Origin: Coturnix japonica | Taxonomy: Eukaryota; Chordata; Aves; Galliformes; Phasianidae | Length of the DNA: 64,000 bases | Direction: 5' to 3' | NCBI RefSeq assembly: GCF_001577835.2 | Contig: NC_029518.1 | Coordinates: 33,907,462 to 33,971,461 of the forward strand | Position numbers and translations under genes: made by a program | Shown here: piece by piece, positions 36,601 through 47,500 of the stretch | Layout of the letters: each line of letters opens with the position of its first letter | How positions within the stretch are numbered: position 1 is the stretch's first letter | Notes under the pieces: model-generated | Database searches by the model: none | Told to the model about the DNA's origin: nothing | The model's input: only the letters and a program-made list of their open reading frames with translations

Positions 36601-36717
36601 GGCCCGTCCCCGAGCAGCGTCTGTCGCTCACCCATAGGGGCTGAGAGCCGCTTCCTCCCCTCCCGGCTCCCCGCGGCAGTACTTACCTGGGGGCAGCGGG
36701 CCCTGCGGAGCGGCCAT
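21259..36717 (-). CDS. EDARADD: EDARADD, ectodysplasin receptor death-domain adaptor, complete coding region
   Basis: Coding exons on the minus strand: 36717-36687, 32757-32696, 29748-29709, 26905-26817, 23815-23770, 21635-21259. They sum to 645 nt, or 214 residues, against 205-215 in human isoforms. EDARADD joins the ectodysplasin receptor EDAR through death domains and recruits TRAF proteins to activate NF-kB during feather, hair, tooth and gland formation. The protein begins [18 protein letters not shown], like the human short isoform, followed by VEDTDPSTL, the conserved acidic N-terminal block. Residues 45-89 are poorly conserved. The death domain is about residues 113-205, with [30 protein letters not shown] and VEEEWPKR. 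All splice phases agree. Long introns make up most of the gene. Confidence 0.95.
21636..23769 (-). other. EDARADD intron 5
   Basis: 2.1 kb. Apart from a C12T10 tract at 21911-21932 and a T-rich patch near 22718-22750, I see no repeat and no coding sequence. Confidence 0.6.
21911..21932 (+). repeat. C12T10 pyrimidine tract
   Basis: Twelve C then ten T with no interruption. The minus strand, which is the transcribed RNA sense for EDARADD, reads A10G12. Confidence 0.9.
23770..23815 (-). CDS. EDARADD: EDARADD coding exon 5
   Basis: 46 nt, encoding [15 protein letters not shown] plus one base. The acceptor is gctttgtag and the donor is TCAG|GTAACA. The phase fits both neighbours. It corresponds to the variable segment just before the death-domain exon. 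Confidence 0.8.
23816..26816 (-). other. EDARADD intron 4
   Basis: 3.0 kb of AT-rich sequence. No CR1 piece, long open frame or named repeat was recognised. Confidence 0.6.
26817..26905 (-). CDS. EDARADD: EDARADD coding exon 4
   Basis: 89 nt, encoding the end of D45 then [14 protein letters not shown] and on to SGLVQQ. The acceptor is tttgtcttag and the donor is GCAG|GTAAGG. The sequence is weakly conserved with mammals; the call rests on splice sites, phase and the EE start. Confidence 0.82.
26906..29708 (-). other. EDARADD intron 3
   Basis: 2.8 kb without recognisable repeats or genes. The short frames inside it carry no similarity that I can see. Confidence 0.6.
29709..29748 (-). CDS. 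EDARADD: EDARADD coding exon 3
   Basis: 40 nt, encoding [13 protein letters not shown], close to human SDKYPIQDTELPK. The acceptor is ttgtgacag and the donor is AAAG|GTAAGT. Confidence 0.88.
30059..30830 (-). mobile_element. CR1 LINE fragment, about 0.77 kb
   Basis: The left end is atagaatcacagcatcacc followed by aaggttggaaaagatc. Minus-strand peptides [20 protein letters not shown] and [12 protein letters not shown] mark the ORF2 end, and the right part (gccattggccttctgggtg, ttgaacctcatcccatcc) continues into the reverse-transcriptase C-terminal region. The piece is 5'-truncated, lies in EDARADD intron 2 (29749-32695) and runs with the gene. Confidence 0.92.
31541..32498 (-). mobile_element. 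CR1 LINE fragment, about 0.96 kb, longest here
   Basis: The left end is catagagtcacaggatggt. On the minus strand, pieces of the ORF2 C-terminal half can be read in broken frames: [50 protein letters not shown]. At least two frame changes split it, so it is a dead copy. It lies in EDARADD intron 2, 0.7 kb upstream of the previous copy and in the same direction. The rest of this intron is unremarkable. Confidence 0.94.
32696..32757 (-). CDS. EDARADD: EDARADD coding exon 2
   Basis: 62 nt, encoding the end of A11 then [20 protein letters not shown]. The acceptor is tatttccag just before CAGATC; a second cag three bases later could serve as an alternative tandem acceptor. This is the best conserved stretch outside the death domain. 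Confidence 0.92.
34864..34900 (-). mobile_element. CR1 LINE scrap
   Basis: atgaaatcatttgagttgg followed by aagaggtcatctagatca matches the terminal 35-40 nt of CR1 (minus strand). It is too short for certainty. Confidence 0.5.
35636..35860 (-). mobile_element. CR1 LINE fragment
   Basis: agaatcacagaatgaccc, then gggttagaagggacctcaag and gcatccacaacctccctggg, are standard CR1 3' blocks on the minus strand. About 225 nt remain, in EDARADD intron 1. Confidence 0.92.
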
Positions 36718-36920
36718 CGGGTCGCAGCACGAGGAACGCGCGTCGACCGCAGACGTGCCCGGAACCGCCGCACTCCACCGCCCCGCCGCGCACCGCCCCC
36801 TTCCTGCCGCTGCCCCGCAGGTAGCGCCGGGCGGGGCTGGGCCTCACGGGGCGGAACGGCAGCGCTGCTGCGGGTGGAACGTGCTTCTCTGAGCGAAAAC
36901 TCTCGTGTTTCCTTAACAAA
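36540..36920 (-). promoter_or_regulatory. EDARADD: EDARADD CpG-island promoter
   Basis: A dense CpG stretch surrounds the first coding exon. There is a perfect GC box GGGCGGGG at 36829-36836, about 110 nt upstream of the ATG, with other GC-rich boxes near 36793 and 36848. No TATA box was seen. The start site lies somewhere between about 36740 and 36900. I saw no clear NF-kB site. Confidence 0.7.
36687..36717 (-). CDS. EDARADD: EDARADD first coding exon
   Basis: 31 nt, encoding [10 protein letters not shown] plus one base. The donor is CCAG|GTAAGT. The Met has G at +4. The single leftover G pairs with CA of the next exon to make Ala, so the join keeps frame. The start resembles human isoform B (MASPDDPLRADH). 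Confidence 0.88.
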
Positions 36921-37189
36921 ACGAGAAAGATAAAGATGGAGCGTATTGTGACCAACTTGCGCCTCACCGACAGGAAATCGGTTGTTCCCTCCTGAACTCG
37001 CACTCACACATCCAGGTAACTACCTGCAGACAGATAAAGGTGGTTTCCATCAGGGTTTCACCTATGTCTGCACATGGCAAGAACAGAGTTTACAGATAGA
37101 AGTACTGCACAGTAACAGCCATACACTACGCTGTTTTTTGACAGATAAAGGAAGTTAATTCTCTTACACTACAGGCATTTCCAGCACAA

Positions 37190-37575
37190 CAGAATCACAG
37201 AACATCCTGAGTTGGAAGACACCTGTAGGGATCATTGAGACCAACTCCGGGTTCCACACAGCACCACCCCAAATCCAAACCCTCTGTCTGAGAGCGATAT
37301 CCAAACACTCCCTCAAATCCAGCACTCGGGGCTGTGCCCACCGCCCTGTGGTGCAGACCCTGTCCCCAGCCCCACTGCCCCTCCCCTGGCACAGCTCCAT
37401 GCCGTTCCCTCGGTCCCTGTCACTGTCACACAGAGCGGAGCTCTGCGCTGTGCCTCTCCTCTCTCTGGGGCTGTGTCTCCCTTGGGGCTTCCCTTCGGCT
37501 CTTTTGTTTTGGGCTGAGCACACCCAGGGCCCTCAGCCACTATACGCAGGAGCGACCAGAAGAGGACTGGTCCAT
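37190..37575 (-). mobile_element. CR1 LINE fragment, GC-rich subfamily
   Basis: The left end is agaatcacagaacatcctg followed by agttggaagacacctgtag. The GC-rich body (ctgtgcccaccgccctgtgg, catgccgttccctcggtccc) differs from the other copies except 42222-42460, so these two share a subfamily. A minus-frame peptide (DRDRGNGMELCQ) recalls the CR1 DRTRGNG motif. Confidence 0.88.
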
Positions 37576-37954
37576 AAAGCATTAACAGCCAAGTGCTTTT
37601 GCATGGCTTATTTTCCATCTAATGCATTAGACAAATCTAAACAAAATTGTGGTAAGGATTAAGCTGCTCTTACATCCAGCATTTAGATTAAACACAACAG
37701 CTCATGCTGCTCTCTAATATCTAGAATTTTTCAATATCTAGAATTTCAGCAGTTTTCTATGATTACAGTAGTGAATTAATGAGTTCTCAGGACTGAGGAA
37801 GGCTTTACAAGGGTAGCTTTTACAGCGTTTTAATCATCCTACTAATGACAACGATAGCACAGCATTCAGAAGATTAAGAAGAATTGCCCTTGTTTCACCT
37901 AATACAAGCAGAGGCTTTGCCACTGAGCTTTACACACACTCACATCTTTATCTA

Positions 37955-37982
37955 TAATATATATATATATATACACACACAC
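37955..37982 (+). repeat. (TA)n(CA)n microsatellite
   Basis: A run of alternating TA followed by CA units, about 28 nt. Confidence 0.85.
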
Positions 37983-40289
37983 TAATCTTCTAGGCAGAGC
38001 TAACAGATCACTAATATTTCTGCCATTCATGACAGGTAAAAACAACAGAGAAGCTAGTTGGTTTTTTTTGTTGGTAGTTTTGTTTTGGTATAGCATTTGA
38101 GTCCTGCTGTTCACTGTATGGGCTGATTGCTTCCATGTTAGTGTCAAATCTCATTTCCAAAGAAGAGAGGAATTTCTTCATTTGAAAGGGTGACCCTGAG
38201 CCCAATTAGAAACAAAACTGCTGATTCCATACGTTTCCCTCAAGGATTTCCTTGCAGAGGCAGTGGTTTTGGTAATAAATAATCAGGCTGAGACTTTGAG
38301 TGAACATCATTCAAAATATCTGAGGGAATTAATATTAGATAGGTGGCTGTAAACCACAAACAAGCATTAACAATCTTAGGGACTAAGCCACCACTGGCAC
38401 AGCATTTACAAGCTGAAATCCTCCTATATTAATATTCAGAAATTATTTTAGTAAATAATAACATAATAATTTAGTATAACAACACTTGCGCCAACAGCCA
38501 AAACTAGTTAATGCTGTTAAAAATCATGCGTTCTTATTAAGTGCATCTGTAAACCATGTTAGCATTTCAATTTGAAACAATTTCTTTACTAACAAATTAT
38601 TTGTAAAGCGCCCTTCAAAATAATGGGATCTTATAATAGAGGTCAATAGTCTAGACAACAGTACTGCATCAAAACTTGGGTAGTCAGCACCATTTAACTT
38701 CTTTTTTTTTCCCTAGTACTTAAGGAAGACTGTAATTACATGTAAATATCTCTAGTGCACTGTCAACAGTACAGATTCATTTGGTTGTTACATGCCTGTT
38801 CTTGCATCATACTTTAATGAGATACTGTTACTTAACTAAATGACCAGTCAAAAAAGACAGCGAGTATTTTGGTGAAACAAAATACAACCCTATCATAAAA
38901 ATTAATGAACAGAATAACTTTAAGCCATGGTATTCCCTCCATCAGTGGATTAGCTCTCTAACCTAATTCCTGAATTTCAGTTCAGAAAGAGCCTCTAGTT
39001 CACCTTGCTCTGTAAACTGCTAATCTCAGTGTAGTAATAACAACGTAAGCAAGTTTTCTAAGTTTATACTCCAATAGAATGAATATTCTCAAACTGTGTT
39101 TTTACAAACCAAAGCTACATTTGCTTCTTCTCCATTCCTCAGTGCTATCAAATAAGTAAATAAACAAAACCAACCAACCAAAAAAACCTGAACAACAAAA
39201 ATCCCACTCTTGATTAGACTTATCTCAAACACGTACTAATTGTCTGATAATACATAGCCAGTTAGTTTTGTGTTTGAAATAATAACCCACGGTCACAAAG
39301 GTGGGTTTTATTGTGTGTGTTTTCTGAGCATGAGGCTGCAGATGAAACCTTTCTCCAACCATGGAGAATATATTCCTGTCCAGTAAAGCATTACTAATAA
39401 TGATGTTTGCTACAGACTAATCCGCAACATGTGGAAACTTTGTTCATCCTTCATTAGTTTCCTTTGCACATGCGAGGCATCTTTAAGTAAATTTTTATTC
39501 AACAGAATATTTCTGTTTCAACATAAACTCTTAATTTCCAGATTACTCCAGTAGTCAGGAAATATATCCTGGTGCTTTCTTTCCCAGGTATCCTTCCGTA
39601 GATTACAGCTGTCAGAAACTTCAACACGTTACTAGACCAGTTCCTCCCAACTCTGAGGTCGTTTAGGAGTAGGAATCATTAACCAGTAGCTAAAATGCTA
39701 AAATGTGTGACGTACAGATTCCTTGTTGACTCTGCTGCTTTTAGAAATCAGTCATTCAAGTGTTAATTTGGAAAAATAAATAAGGCAAAATTTCAAGGGC
39801 AAAAAATTTCCAGAAATCCACGTGTCAGGTTACTGAAAGCAGGCTCATGAACTTGGCAAAGCAGCTGTGATTTACGTTGCTTCTCATAACATGAAAGGTG
39901 AATCCACCCCATCTTGCCTGTTTACTCAATTCTATTGATTCTGTAATCATTTCTAAGACATATCTTTACATGAGAGATGACCACACATGAATCCTGTGTA
40001 CAACCACAGTGCACAATCTCAGCTGAAACAAATAAGAGCTGATCAAAAGGCAACAACTGAACTAGCAGAAGAAAAGTGGCAGGACTTCATCAATTTCAGC
40101 TCCCTCTGTGACCTCCCTGTAAGCTATAAGCAAGTTTGGCCAGGGAGTCCACACAATTACACACCTGCTGTATCCACTTGTAGCAATTAGATCAATACAA
40201 CGAGAAAGGTGTCACACAAAGAAGGTGTGATGACAAAAGGACTGGCACAACAGAAAGATGCTATAAAACAACAGAAGAATAATGTTCAA

Positions 40290-40560
40290 CCATGTCAGAA
40301 GATTTCAGAGTCACAGCAGAAACCTTCACCAAGGAAGAATCTCCAGAAAAAGATCCTTCCCCAGAGGCAGTCAGCCCTTAAATGAGGTCTAAGAGAGGTG
40401 CAGCCAGGCTCCACCCCTTCTACTCTCACATCTGAATTGCCTTCACCTGTGCTCCCAGGGCTGACCAAGTCCTTTCCCCAGGTGCTCAATCAGTTGTTCA
40501 GGCTGTGACTCAACAGTTACCATCCACCGCTATAAGGCCAACTGCTGCTCCCTGTGCACC
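40290..40560 (-). repeat. Unclassified interspersed repeat, copy 1 of an inverted pair
   Basis: The reverse complement carries gaaggggtggagcctggctg and agacctcatttaagggctga, preceded by gtcacagcctgaac and gggagcacaggtga, in the same order as the plus-strand copy at 49430-49665. The two are clearly related but well diverged. The TATA-like atttaagg and the overall arrangement could suit an old LTR, but I cannot name the family. Confidence 0.6.
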
Positions 40561-41014
40561 CACATCTTATACTGCTAATAAAAGAGTCAGAGCCAAACTG
40601 TTACTTCCGTTGGAAACAAGAGCAGACTGCTGGAGCTGAAGAAATAAGCACTTTGTGTAACTCATATAAATATTTTAAGTGACAACTGATTGAACACTAT
40701 GAAAATATAGCTTACATCTAATCTGCATACTCCTATACAAAGTTATGCATGTCACAGCACTGACAATTGGTATTTCTAAGGTGTTTTGTTTGTTTTTAAT
40801 TATTATTCAAGCGTGCTCCAAAATAAAGCCTATAAAATAAAAAAAACAAATACACCGGATTCACCTGGATTTACCAAACAGAAATAATGCCTTTGAGAGA
40901 AGTACTTTAACTACGCATTAGCAATAGTGTGAGCCAGCCACAGCAAGGTAAACATTACCATTAGCTCTTCTGCCATTTATTCTCAAATATATTCTCAAAT
41001 ATAGCAAATATACT

Positions 41015-41454
41015 GGTCCCGCCGGAGCCCGATGCCAGCTGCTAACGCCGCTCGCAGCACACACAGGCACCACAGCCCGCTCTCCCCCTCACACGCCCGG
41101 CTCTGACCGCATCCTCCCGCCCAACGCAAGCGCCCTGCAGCCCTTCGCTCCCCGCTTGTTTTGGAGGCCCGCGTGGTCCGTTCCCATTGGGCGTCGTCCC
41201 AAACCCTCCCCAGCCCGGCCGTAAGGGGCGGGATAGACTACAGCCCCCAGCGTGCCGCGCGGTGAGCTGCGGCTATCGCTGCGTGAGGGGAACTACGCGC
41301 ACTGGCCGGGCTTGTGCTGGCGGCGGCGCCCCCGCCGGCCGCGCCGTGAGCAGTAGTTGGGGCCGGCTCTCGTTCCCCCGTCCGCTTCCTGTGGCAGAGG
41401 ACAGCGGGGCCGCCCTCCCCCGTCAGCCGCGGCGGGCGGAGCGGCCGGAGCAGC
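41015..41454 (+). promoter_or_regulatory. ERO1B: ERO1B CpG-island promoter and 5' UTR
   Basis: A CpG island runs from about 41015 to 41880 across exon 1. Upstream of the ATG are a perfect ER-stress element (41172-41190) and a GC box GGGGCGGG (41225-41232). No TATA box was seen. Long frames on both strands here (for example 41293-41904 minus) follow from GC richness and are not genes. Confidence 0.75.
41172..41190 (-). promoter_or_regulatory. ERO1B: ER-stress response element (ERSE)
   Basis: On the minus strand the bases read CCAAT, nine spacer bases, then CCACG, an exact match to the ERSE consensus CCAAT-N9-CCACG. It is bound by NF-Y plus ATF6 or XBP1 in unfolded-protein-response genes. It lies 265-283 nt upstream of the ERO1B start codon. 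Confidence 0.8.
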
Positions 41455-41553
41455 ATGAGCGGAGGCGGCGGAGGACGGAGCACAGCGGCGTGGGCACGGT
41501 GGGCGACGCGAGTGCTGGTGGCCCTGGGCTCCGTCCTGGCCCTGGAAGCCCAG
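41455..41553 (+). CDS. ERO1B: ERO1B exon 1, signal peptide
   Basis: 33 codons, [16 protein letters not shown] then [16 protein letters not shown]. The ATG has A at -3 and follows an in-island 5' UTR. The donor is CAG|GTGGGG, phase 0. Cleavage is expected near LEA-Q, as in the human protein (VVEAQ). Confidence 0.9.
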
Positions 41554-44500
41554 GTGGGGAGACGTGGTGGCTGCTCGCGGCGGAACCGGGGCGGGCGTGC
41601 GGTGCCGGCTGAGGGCCGCCGGGCTGCCAGAGCCGGGCCTCGGCACGTAGTCTGCGTCCCCGTAGCCGGCGCCGTGCTGCAGCCCAGGCCCGGCGGCGGT
41701 CGCCCACATCAGGCAGTTGATGCGGGGCCCGACGGCAACACGCGTGTAACGGTCCGCCGGGTGCCGGGCTGGCTGTGGCCGTGGGCGGTGTGTACCGAGC
41801 CCGGAGCTCTGGGGCAGGAACGCGGGGGTGATGGTGAAGTCGGTGAGCGACCGTGTGTCGTGTCGGTGCCCGTGCTTGGTTTGTATTTGTGTCAGCACAC
41901 ACAAGGATGAGCGTCCCTTCTCTCTGTGAGCTGCGTGCGGAAAGGTCGGTGTCGGTGCGTGCAGTTTCGGTGTTCATCGCTGGTACGGCTGTGGCCGAGG
42001 AGCAGCTGGTGCCGAGTAGGGGAGCGCATCAGCTGGGCCAAACGCATTGCCCTGTGCTCGAATGGAACTACTGCGAGTAGTGAGCGTGTAGAGCAACGTG
42101 ACTCCTGTGTCCTTGATTATTATTTTTATTATGTTCTAAATTTCTCTTTTGTGTAACGTGGCCACCCGAGGCAGCAACTTCTCTAGTGCAGGTAGCTTTG
42201 ATTGCAGTTTTTCTGTGTGTAGGAATCACAGAATATCCTGAGTTGAAGGAGTCCTATAAGGTCGTCTAATCCAACTCCTGGCTTCTCAGGGCACCCAGAA
42301 AAACAGGCTATGTGTCAGAGCTCGGTGTTCAAACACTCCCTGAGCTCTGGCACTTGGAGCCGTGCCCACTGCCCTGGGCATTCTGTTCCATACCCACCGC
42401 CCTCAGGTGCAGAACTTGCCCCTAACCCCTGCTGCCCATCCTCTGTTATTCTCCTTGTTACACGTTGATGTTTTCTGAGGTTAAAACGAAGCCATTATTT
42501 AGCGCTTATCTTAGTGTAACTAGATACTAATGTAATTGTCATTCTTAACGAAGACATTAACAAACTGTCATGACTTTATCATACTTGGCTGAGAGGTTGG
42601 CTTTTGTTATTTCACAGAACTGTTAGTTTATTGTACTCAGAGTTTAAACAGCAGGAGTTTGACTTGAGCTGAGGAAAGATAAGCTACCATTAGCTCTTGG
42701 AGTCATGTTACCCACAGCCTTTCTTTTCCTCTGCAGCTATGGCAAATAAAACATTAAGAAAACAGAGCGTCCCAAGTGGGCTTCTGTTTGTCGAAGCAAT
42801 TAAAGTACAGCAACCTGATAACACTAATAAGGTTGTTTGTAGAAATATGCTGCTTGTTAGTATATGTGTTTGTTCATTTTTTCCATTGTGTTGGTGTGCC
42901 AAATACTTTTTGCTTTGCAGATTTCTTAAGGAGAAATTGATGCAGGTTGGACATTGACCTTTTCTTGTGAAAGGTTGTGATTTATCTTGAATAAACTTGA
43001 CATCTCCAATACAGCTCTGATATCTCTCCTAGAACTAAAATAGCTTTAACAGTGCATGGAAATACTAATAATAAGAGCATTGGAAAGAAAGGAATAGAAT
43101 CCAATCTATCTGACTTTTGTCATGTATTATGTTAAGCTAATGCTTCTAGAGTTTATTGTAGAGTTCAAAGTAATCAGCAGTTTAAACATAAGCTTGATGT
43201 TTGGCTGTTGTAATAAAAATGGTGGTAACCTAAAGGACAGTTTTCCTGTGTTTTTGTGGGGTGAGTTAACTGGTATAGCAGAGCTGGAAAAAGGCAAAGT
43301 GCCAGCTGTGTGAATAGAAGAGTAGGTTGTACCTTATATGGGTTTAACTATGTAATACGTTGCTCTCACTTCCATGTCTTCATTTTGCAAAAGAGCTCAC
43401 AGGGAGGTACAGGTGCCAAGAGGAATGAAACCATTTTCTACATTCCCATAGTGTTCTGTTATCAAACAAGTGCATTTGTGCTAATAAAAAAGCCCTGACT
43501 GAGGCAATTGAAGTCTGTGTTGCCGCTGTGTTAGTGTGCCATGAACTGACTCCACTGATGTGTGGCATTGGCTTTGCATGTGTGTTGTCAAATGATTTTA
43601 TAAATTCTGTTTTGATACAGGTGTAGCGTAGCTTAATTTTAGAGCACCCCTTCCAAGGAAACATTGATTCTCCTATTCTATGTATGCAGGAAGCCAACTG
43701 TTCCAGTTTAGAAAAAAATAAGGAAAAGTTATGAGAAGGAAACTGAGTGTTTTACTTGCTTGTTCTCAGTACCTCAAATTAATTTGTCTCTGAAAAAATT
43801 CTTGGAACCGTTCTAGTTTGAGGGACCTGATTCTTTGTGGCACTTCATAATCTTCTGAGTAAACTGTGCTGCCTTTTGCGAGGTGTTCTTAGGATCACAA
43901 TGTTATCAGAGATATCTGGCAAAGGTGCAACCTCACTTAGATTGCCATCTTAGTTAAATAAACGACTGCAGGGTTGGTTTTTTTTTCCATGTGTACTTGA
44001 CACTGTAAGTGCTGTGTGTTTATTTGGAACATTTGCACCTGCAAAAATACTTTGGGTTTTGCATAGTTGGTACAAATATTTTTGTAAGCAGTGAAGCGAT
44101 GAGAGGCGGTCATCAAAATACTTTTACTCTCCATCTTTTGTGTCCAAAGAAAATTTTTCAGCTCATTCTCATTCTGCTTTCATCTGAATAAGTGATTGTC
44201 CTTCAAGTATCCTACTAGTATAGTTGTAGCATGTTTGAGTAACTTGTTCAGTTGTCTTTGGCTTTTCTTACTCTAGTAAAGTGTACTGCTGCTTGTTTTG
44301 TAGTAAGGATGTGTAATGTTGGCCTGTCTATTTTCTGCATGTGTGTGACCAATATGAAAATTGTATTTTTGCAATGCAATTGTGAATTAAAATAGATTTG
44401 GCTTCTATAATGATCAATAATAGCTTTTGTCTTCCTAGTCAGTAGTCATGTGGGCTGTGAGTTTTGTTTTTTTTTAAAATCATGTGGATGAATGTAATGT

Positions 44501-47500
44501 TTCCAATCTGTTTGTCCAGGCTTGAAATTCAATAATATTAAGGAAGGCCAGAATAAGATTTTGGGTAAAGTTGCTTCTCCTAAATGAGTGTTACTTTGTT
44601 ACTGTAAGTGGTAGTGCTCCAGCCCTCTCGCCACTCCTTTGAAGACAGGCTGAGGAAGCTCTGTTGCTTCAGCATGGAGAAGATAAGGCTCTGGGGAGGT
44701 CTGGTACCTGAAGGGAGAACATAAACAGGAGAGGGACACTTTTTACATGGCCTGATAATAATAAGGCAAGGGGGAATTGCTTTAGACTGAAAGCAGGAAG
44801 GTCTAGATTAGACATTAGGAAGAAATCCTTTATTCAGGATGTGGTGAGGTCCTGGCACAGCTGCCTGGAGAAGCTGTGGGTGCCCCATCCCTGGAGGTGC
44901 CCAGGGCTGGGTGGCAGCCCTGCCCCTACGGCAGGGGGTTGGGTGGGCTTTAAGGGCCTCCCCAAGCCATTGTGTGATTCTATGAACTCTGCAGAACAGA
45001 CTGATGGTCTGTTTAGTGTGTCAGGAAAAGTAAGAGCTGCAGAAGGTGAATGATCTGCTAAAATGCTTTATTGCATCACTTCAGTGTCTCTGAGTGGTGG
45101 GGAATCCACTTTCCAAGCCTTTATTATGCATCATAAGAGCAGAAGCATGCAATGAGGTTTCTAGTGACTTTTCTTATATCAAACTTGGTTATATAGCAGC
45201 ATCTTTGTTGCACAGTAGTAGAATGATTTACCATGCGTAAAATAGATTATTTCATAACCTAGCTGTGAAATTTATGGAGAAAAAAAATTCTCCTTCTATA
45301 CATATCCTTTTCTTAGTCATACATTCTAAACGCATGTAAAATGTGAAAATTGCAGGCTTTCCTGTTTTAGTCCCTTTCTAAGCTATCCTTTCTGTTGATG
45401 GCTTCCATGTATGGCTAAATAACAGTTAGCAGTGCTTGGTTCCATTTGTTTAGATACGAGCTGAAGCCTTCAAACATATGTTTAAAAGTATTTTCCAGAA
45501 TGTTTATATTTGTTTAAGAAGCCATGCTTAGAGGTAGTTACTTCTGATGTAAGGAAGCTTATTTTACAAATATACATAGAATCACATTTTCACTTTTTGT
45601 GTCTTTTGGTTAAGATACTGTTGGTGTCTTAGGAAAATTGTTGCATTTGCTTAAAGTGAAGTAACTTTGTAGGTTATCTGCCCTGTTCTGGCAGTGGTGA
45701 CTGTGCTGTGTGCAACTCTTACCACAAAAACAGTCTTAGGCTACTTCAGCACCTTCCTGTTTAGCACAAGAGTTGTGTGTCCTGGCAAGTTCAGATTTAA
45801 TTTCACAGCAGGTTTACAGCTATACAGCGTAAGTGACTGTACCTGGTTTTCTTAATATTGGTACAGTTTAGTTGAGGTTACTAACTTCTTAGGCACAAAA
45901 GTACTTATTCCCTCTTTACCCATACTGTTAAAGACACAGAATTTATTTATTTATTTATTTATTTGTATGTAAAAGATAGTTATAAAGTTGTTGGTTTTTT
46001 TATTTTTTTTTTATTTTTATTTTATTTTATTTTTTTTTTTGAAATCCAATGAATAATTGTTGAAGAGAAACATATTTGGCATGCAGTTTTGATGCGCATG
46101 CATTCCTAATTTGCTTGTTACATAGAAGATTCTATGTGTGAAACTAAGAATGAGTTTCAGTTCTGAAAATGTTTGTCTGACTGACATTCTGTCAGTATTG
46201 CTTTTGAAAATGGGCTTAAGCTAAAAAAGTGGGTTTTTTTACTCAGAATTATGAAGTTTTATATAATGTTTTAATAATGAGAGAATATTTGCTGTGGAAC
46301 TGCATTTCACTACTGTATTTTTTGACTGCTGTATTCTTAGGTTTTTTTTTTCTGTAGTTAACATTTCATTTCTTGATTAAAAATCAATCCAATGTGTTCT
46401 TTTAATAGCTCACAGGTGTCCTGGATGATTGCTTGTGTGACATAGAAAGCATTGATGACTTCAATACTTTCAAGATCTTCCCTAAAATACAGAAACTACA
46501 AGAACGTGATTACTTCAGATATTACAAGGTATGATTACAACAAGCTTTTTTCCTGAGTAATTTAAATAAAATCTATAGAATATAGGGAGGACTACAGATC
46601 CAGAGTAGCTGTATTGTGCTTTTAGAAGCCCACAAGTTTTTAATTGGGTTGTAGCAGGTTGTTAGTTATGCTTGTAAGAGGTTTTAAGTTTGCTGTGTTA
46701 ATCCCGGAGTCGGTGACAGTAGATGTTGACTTCTTTCATTCAGCCAGTAAGTGGTACTTTTAAAGATATTATCTTTGTACTGCTGTGTGTGGAAGAGGTT
46801 TGTTTATTAGCAGCTTTCTGACATTGTACAGCACTTGTCTTTTAAGTAATGTGGATAATTTAAAATTGAAACATTCAACAATTTCCTTTTCTTATCAGCT
46901 TCCATCCTAGTTCTGAATTTAGTGTTTGCCAGTTAGGAAGACTTTATTTCTTTGAAAAACAACTACAAATATTCATTTTCAAGTAGAGAGGTAGCACTGT
47001 TTTATGTCTTTAAACGCTGTTTTTCTTTCACTCTTGGAATTGGATGAGCAGCATAAGATTTTGAAGACTGATATTCTTAGTTTCAGATTTGCTAAGCTTG
47101 GAAATGAAGTTCAGTTTTGACTGTGCTAATCACATGGTTACTAACCACTGGCAAAAGTAGGTTCCAGTTTTTTAGGCCATCCCTGCTTCTTCCTCGGCCT
47201 TGTCTTGCTGTGTGTTACATCTCTTTAACCTGGTAGATTCTTCAGAATTTTATTTTGTTCAATTGTTTTTCAGTATGTAGCAAGTTGTTGACTTAGAATC
47301 AGGCAGGAACTAATGTAAGATGATGTTAATGGGCATGAGGAAAGGAGAAGTTCTAGCATCTTCCCTTTGTAATCTGATGAAGCAATAAAGCATAGTTTCA
47401 CCTCAGATTTCCTACTGCTACACGATACAGCTTCCAGGGGAAATAAGATATTTGTAACTTCTGTGAAAATAGCATCTCTTAGTGGAAGTGGTAATTAGGT

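Larger units (their letters stand above)
32758..36686 (-). other. EDARADD intron 1
   Basis: 3.9 kb. It contains a worn CR1 scrap (34864-34900) and one CR1 fragment (35636-35860). The 170-codon plus frame at 33440-33952 and its minus-strand shadow lie in higher-GC intron sequence and show no domain. Nothing else was recognised. Confidence 0.6.
36921..41000. other. Intergenic DNA between the head-to-head EDARADD and ERO1B
   Basis: 4.1 kb of mostly AT-rich DNA. Recognised contents are one CR1 fragment (37190-37575), a TA/CA dinucleotide run (37955-37982) and one member of an unnamed repeat pair (40290-40560). No gene was seen. Confidence 0.6.
41554..46408 (+). other. ERO1B intron 1
   Basis: 4.9 kb. 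The left 300 nt still belong to the CpG island. It holds two CR1 fragments (42222-42460 and 44615-44986), an (ATTT)n run and a T-rich stretch at 45941-46040. No other gene was recognised. Confidence 0.65.

Noticed and set aside
36450-37007. 185- and 193-codon frames on opposite strands at the EDARADD CpG island
   Set aside because: Same GC-rich effect. They overlap the true first exon of EDARADD in the wrong frame or strand.
41293-41904. 203-codon minus-strand frame (and overlapping frames on both strands) at the ERO1B CpG island
   Set aside because: Long frames arise because stop codons are rare in GC-rich DNA. The peptide is low complexity (Pro, Arg, Ala) and the region is exon 1, promoter and intron of ERO1B.
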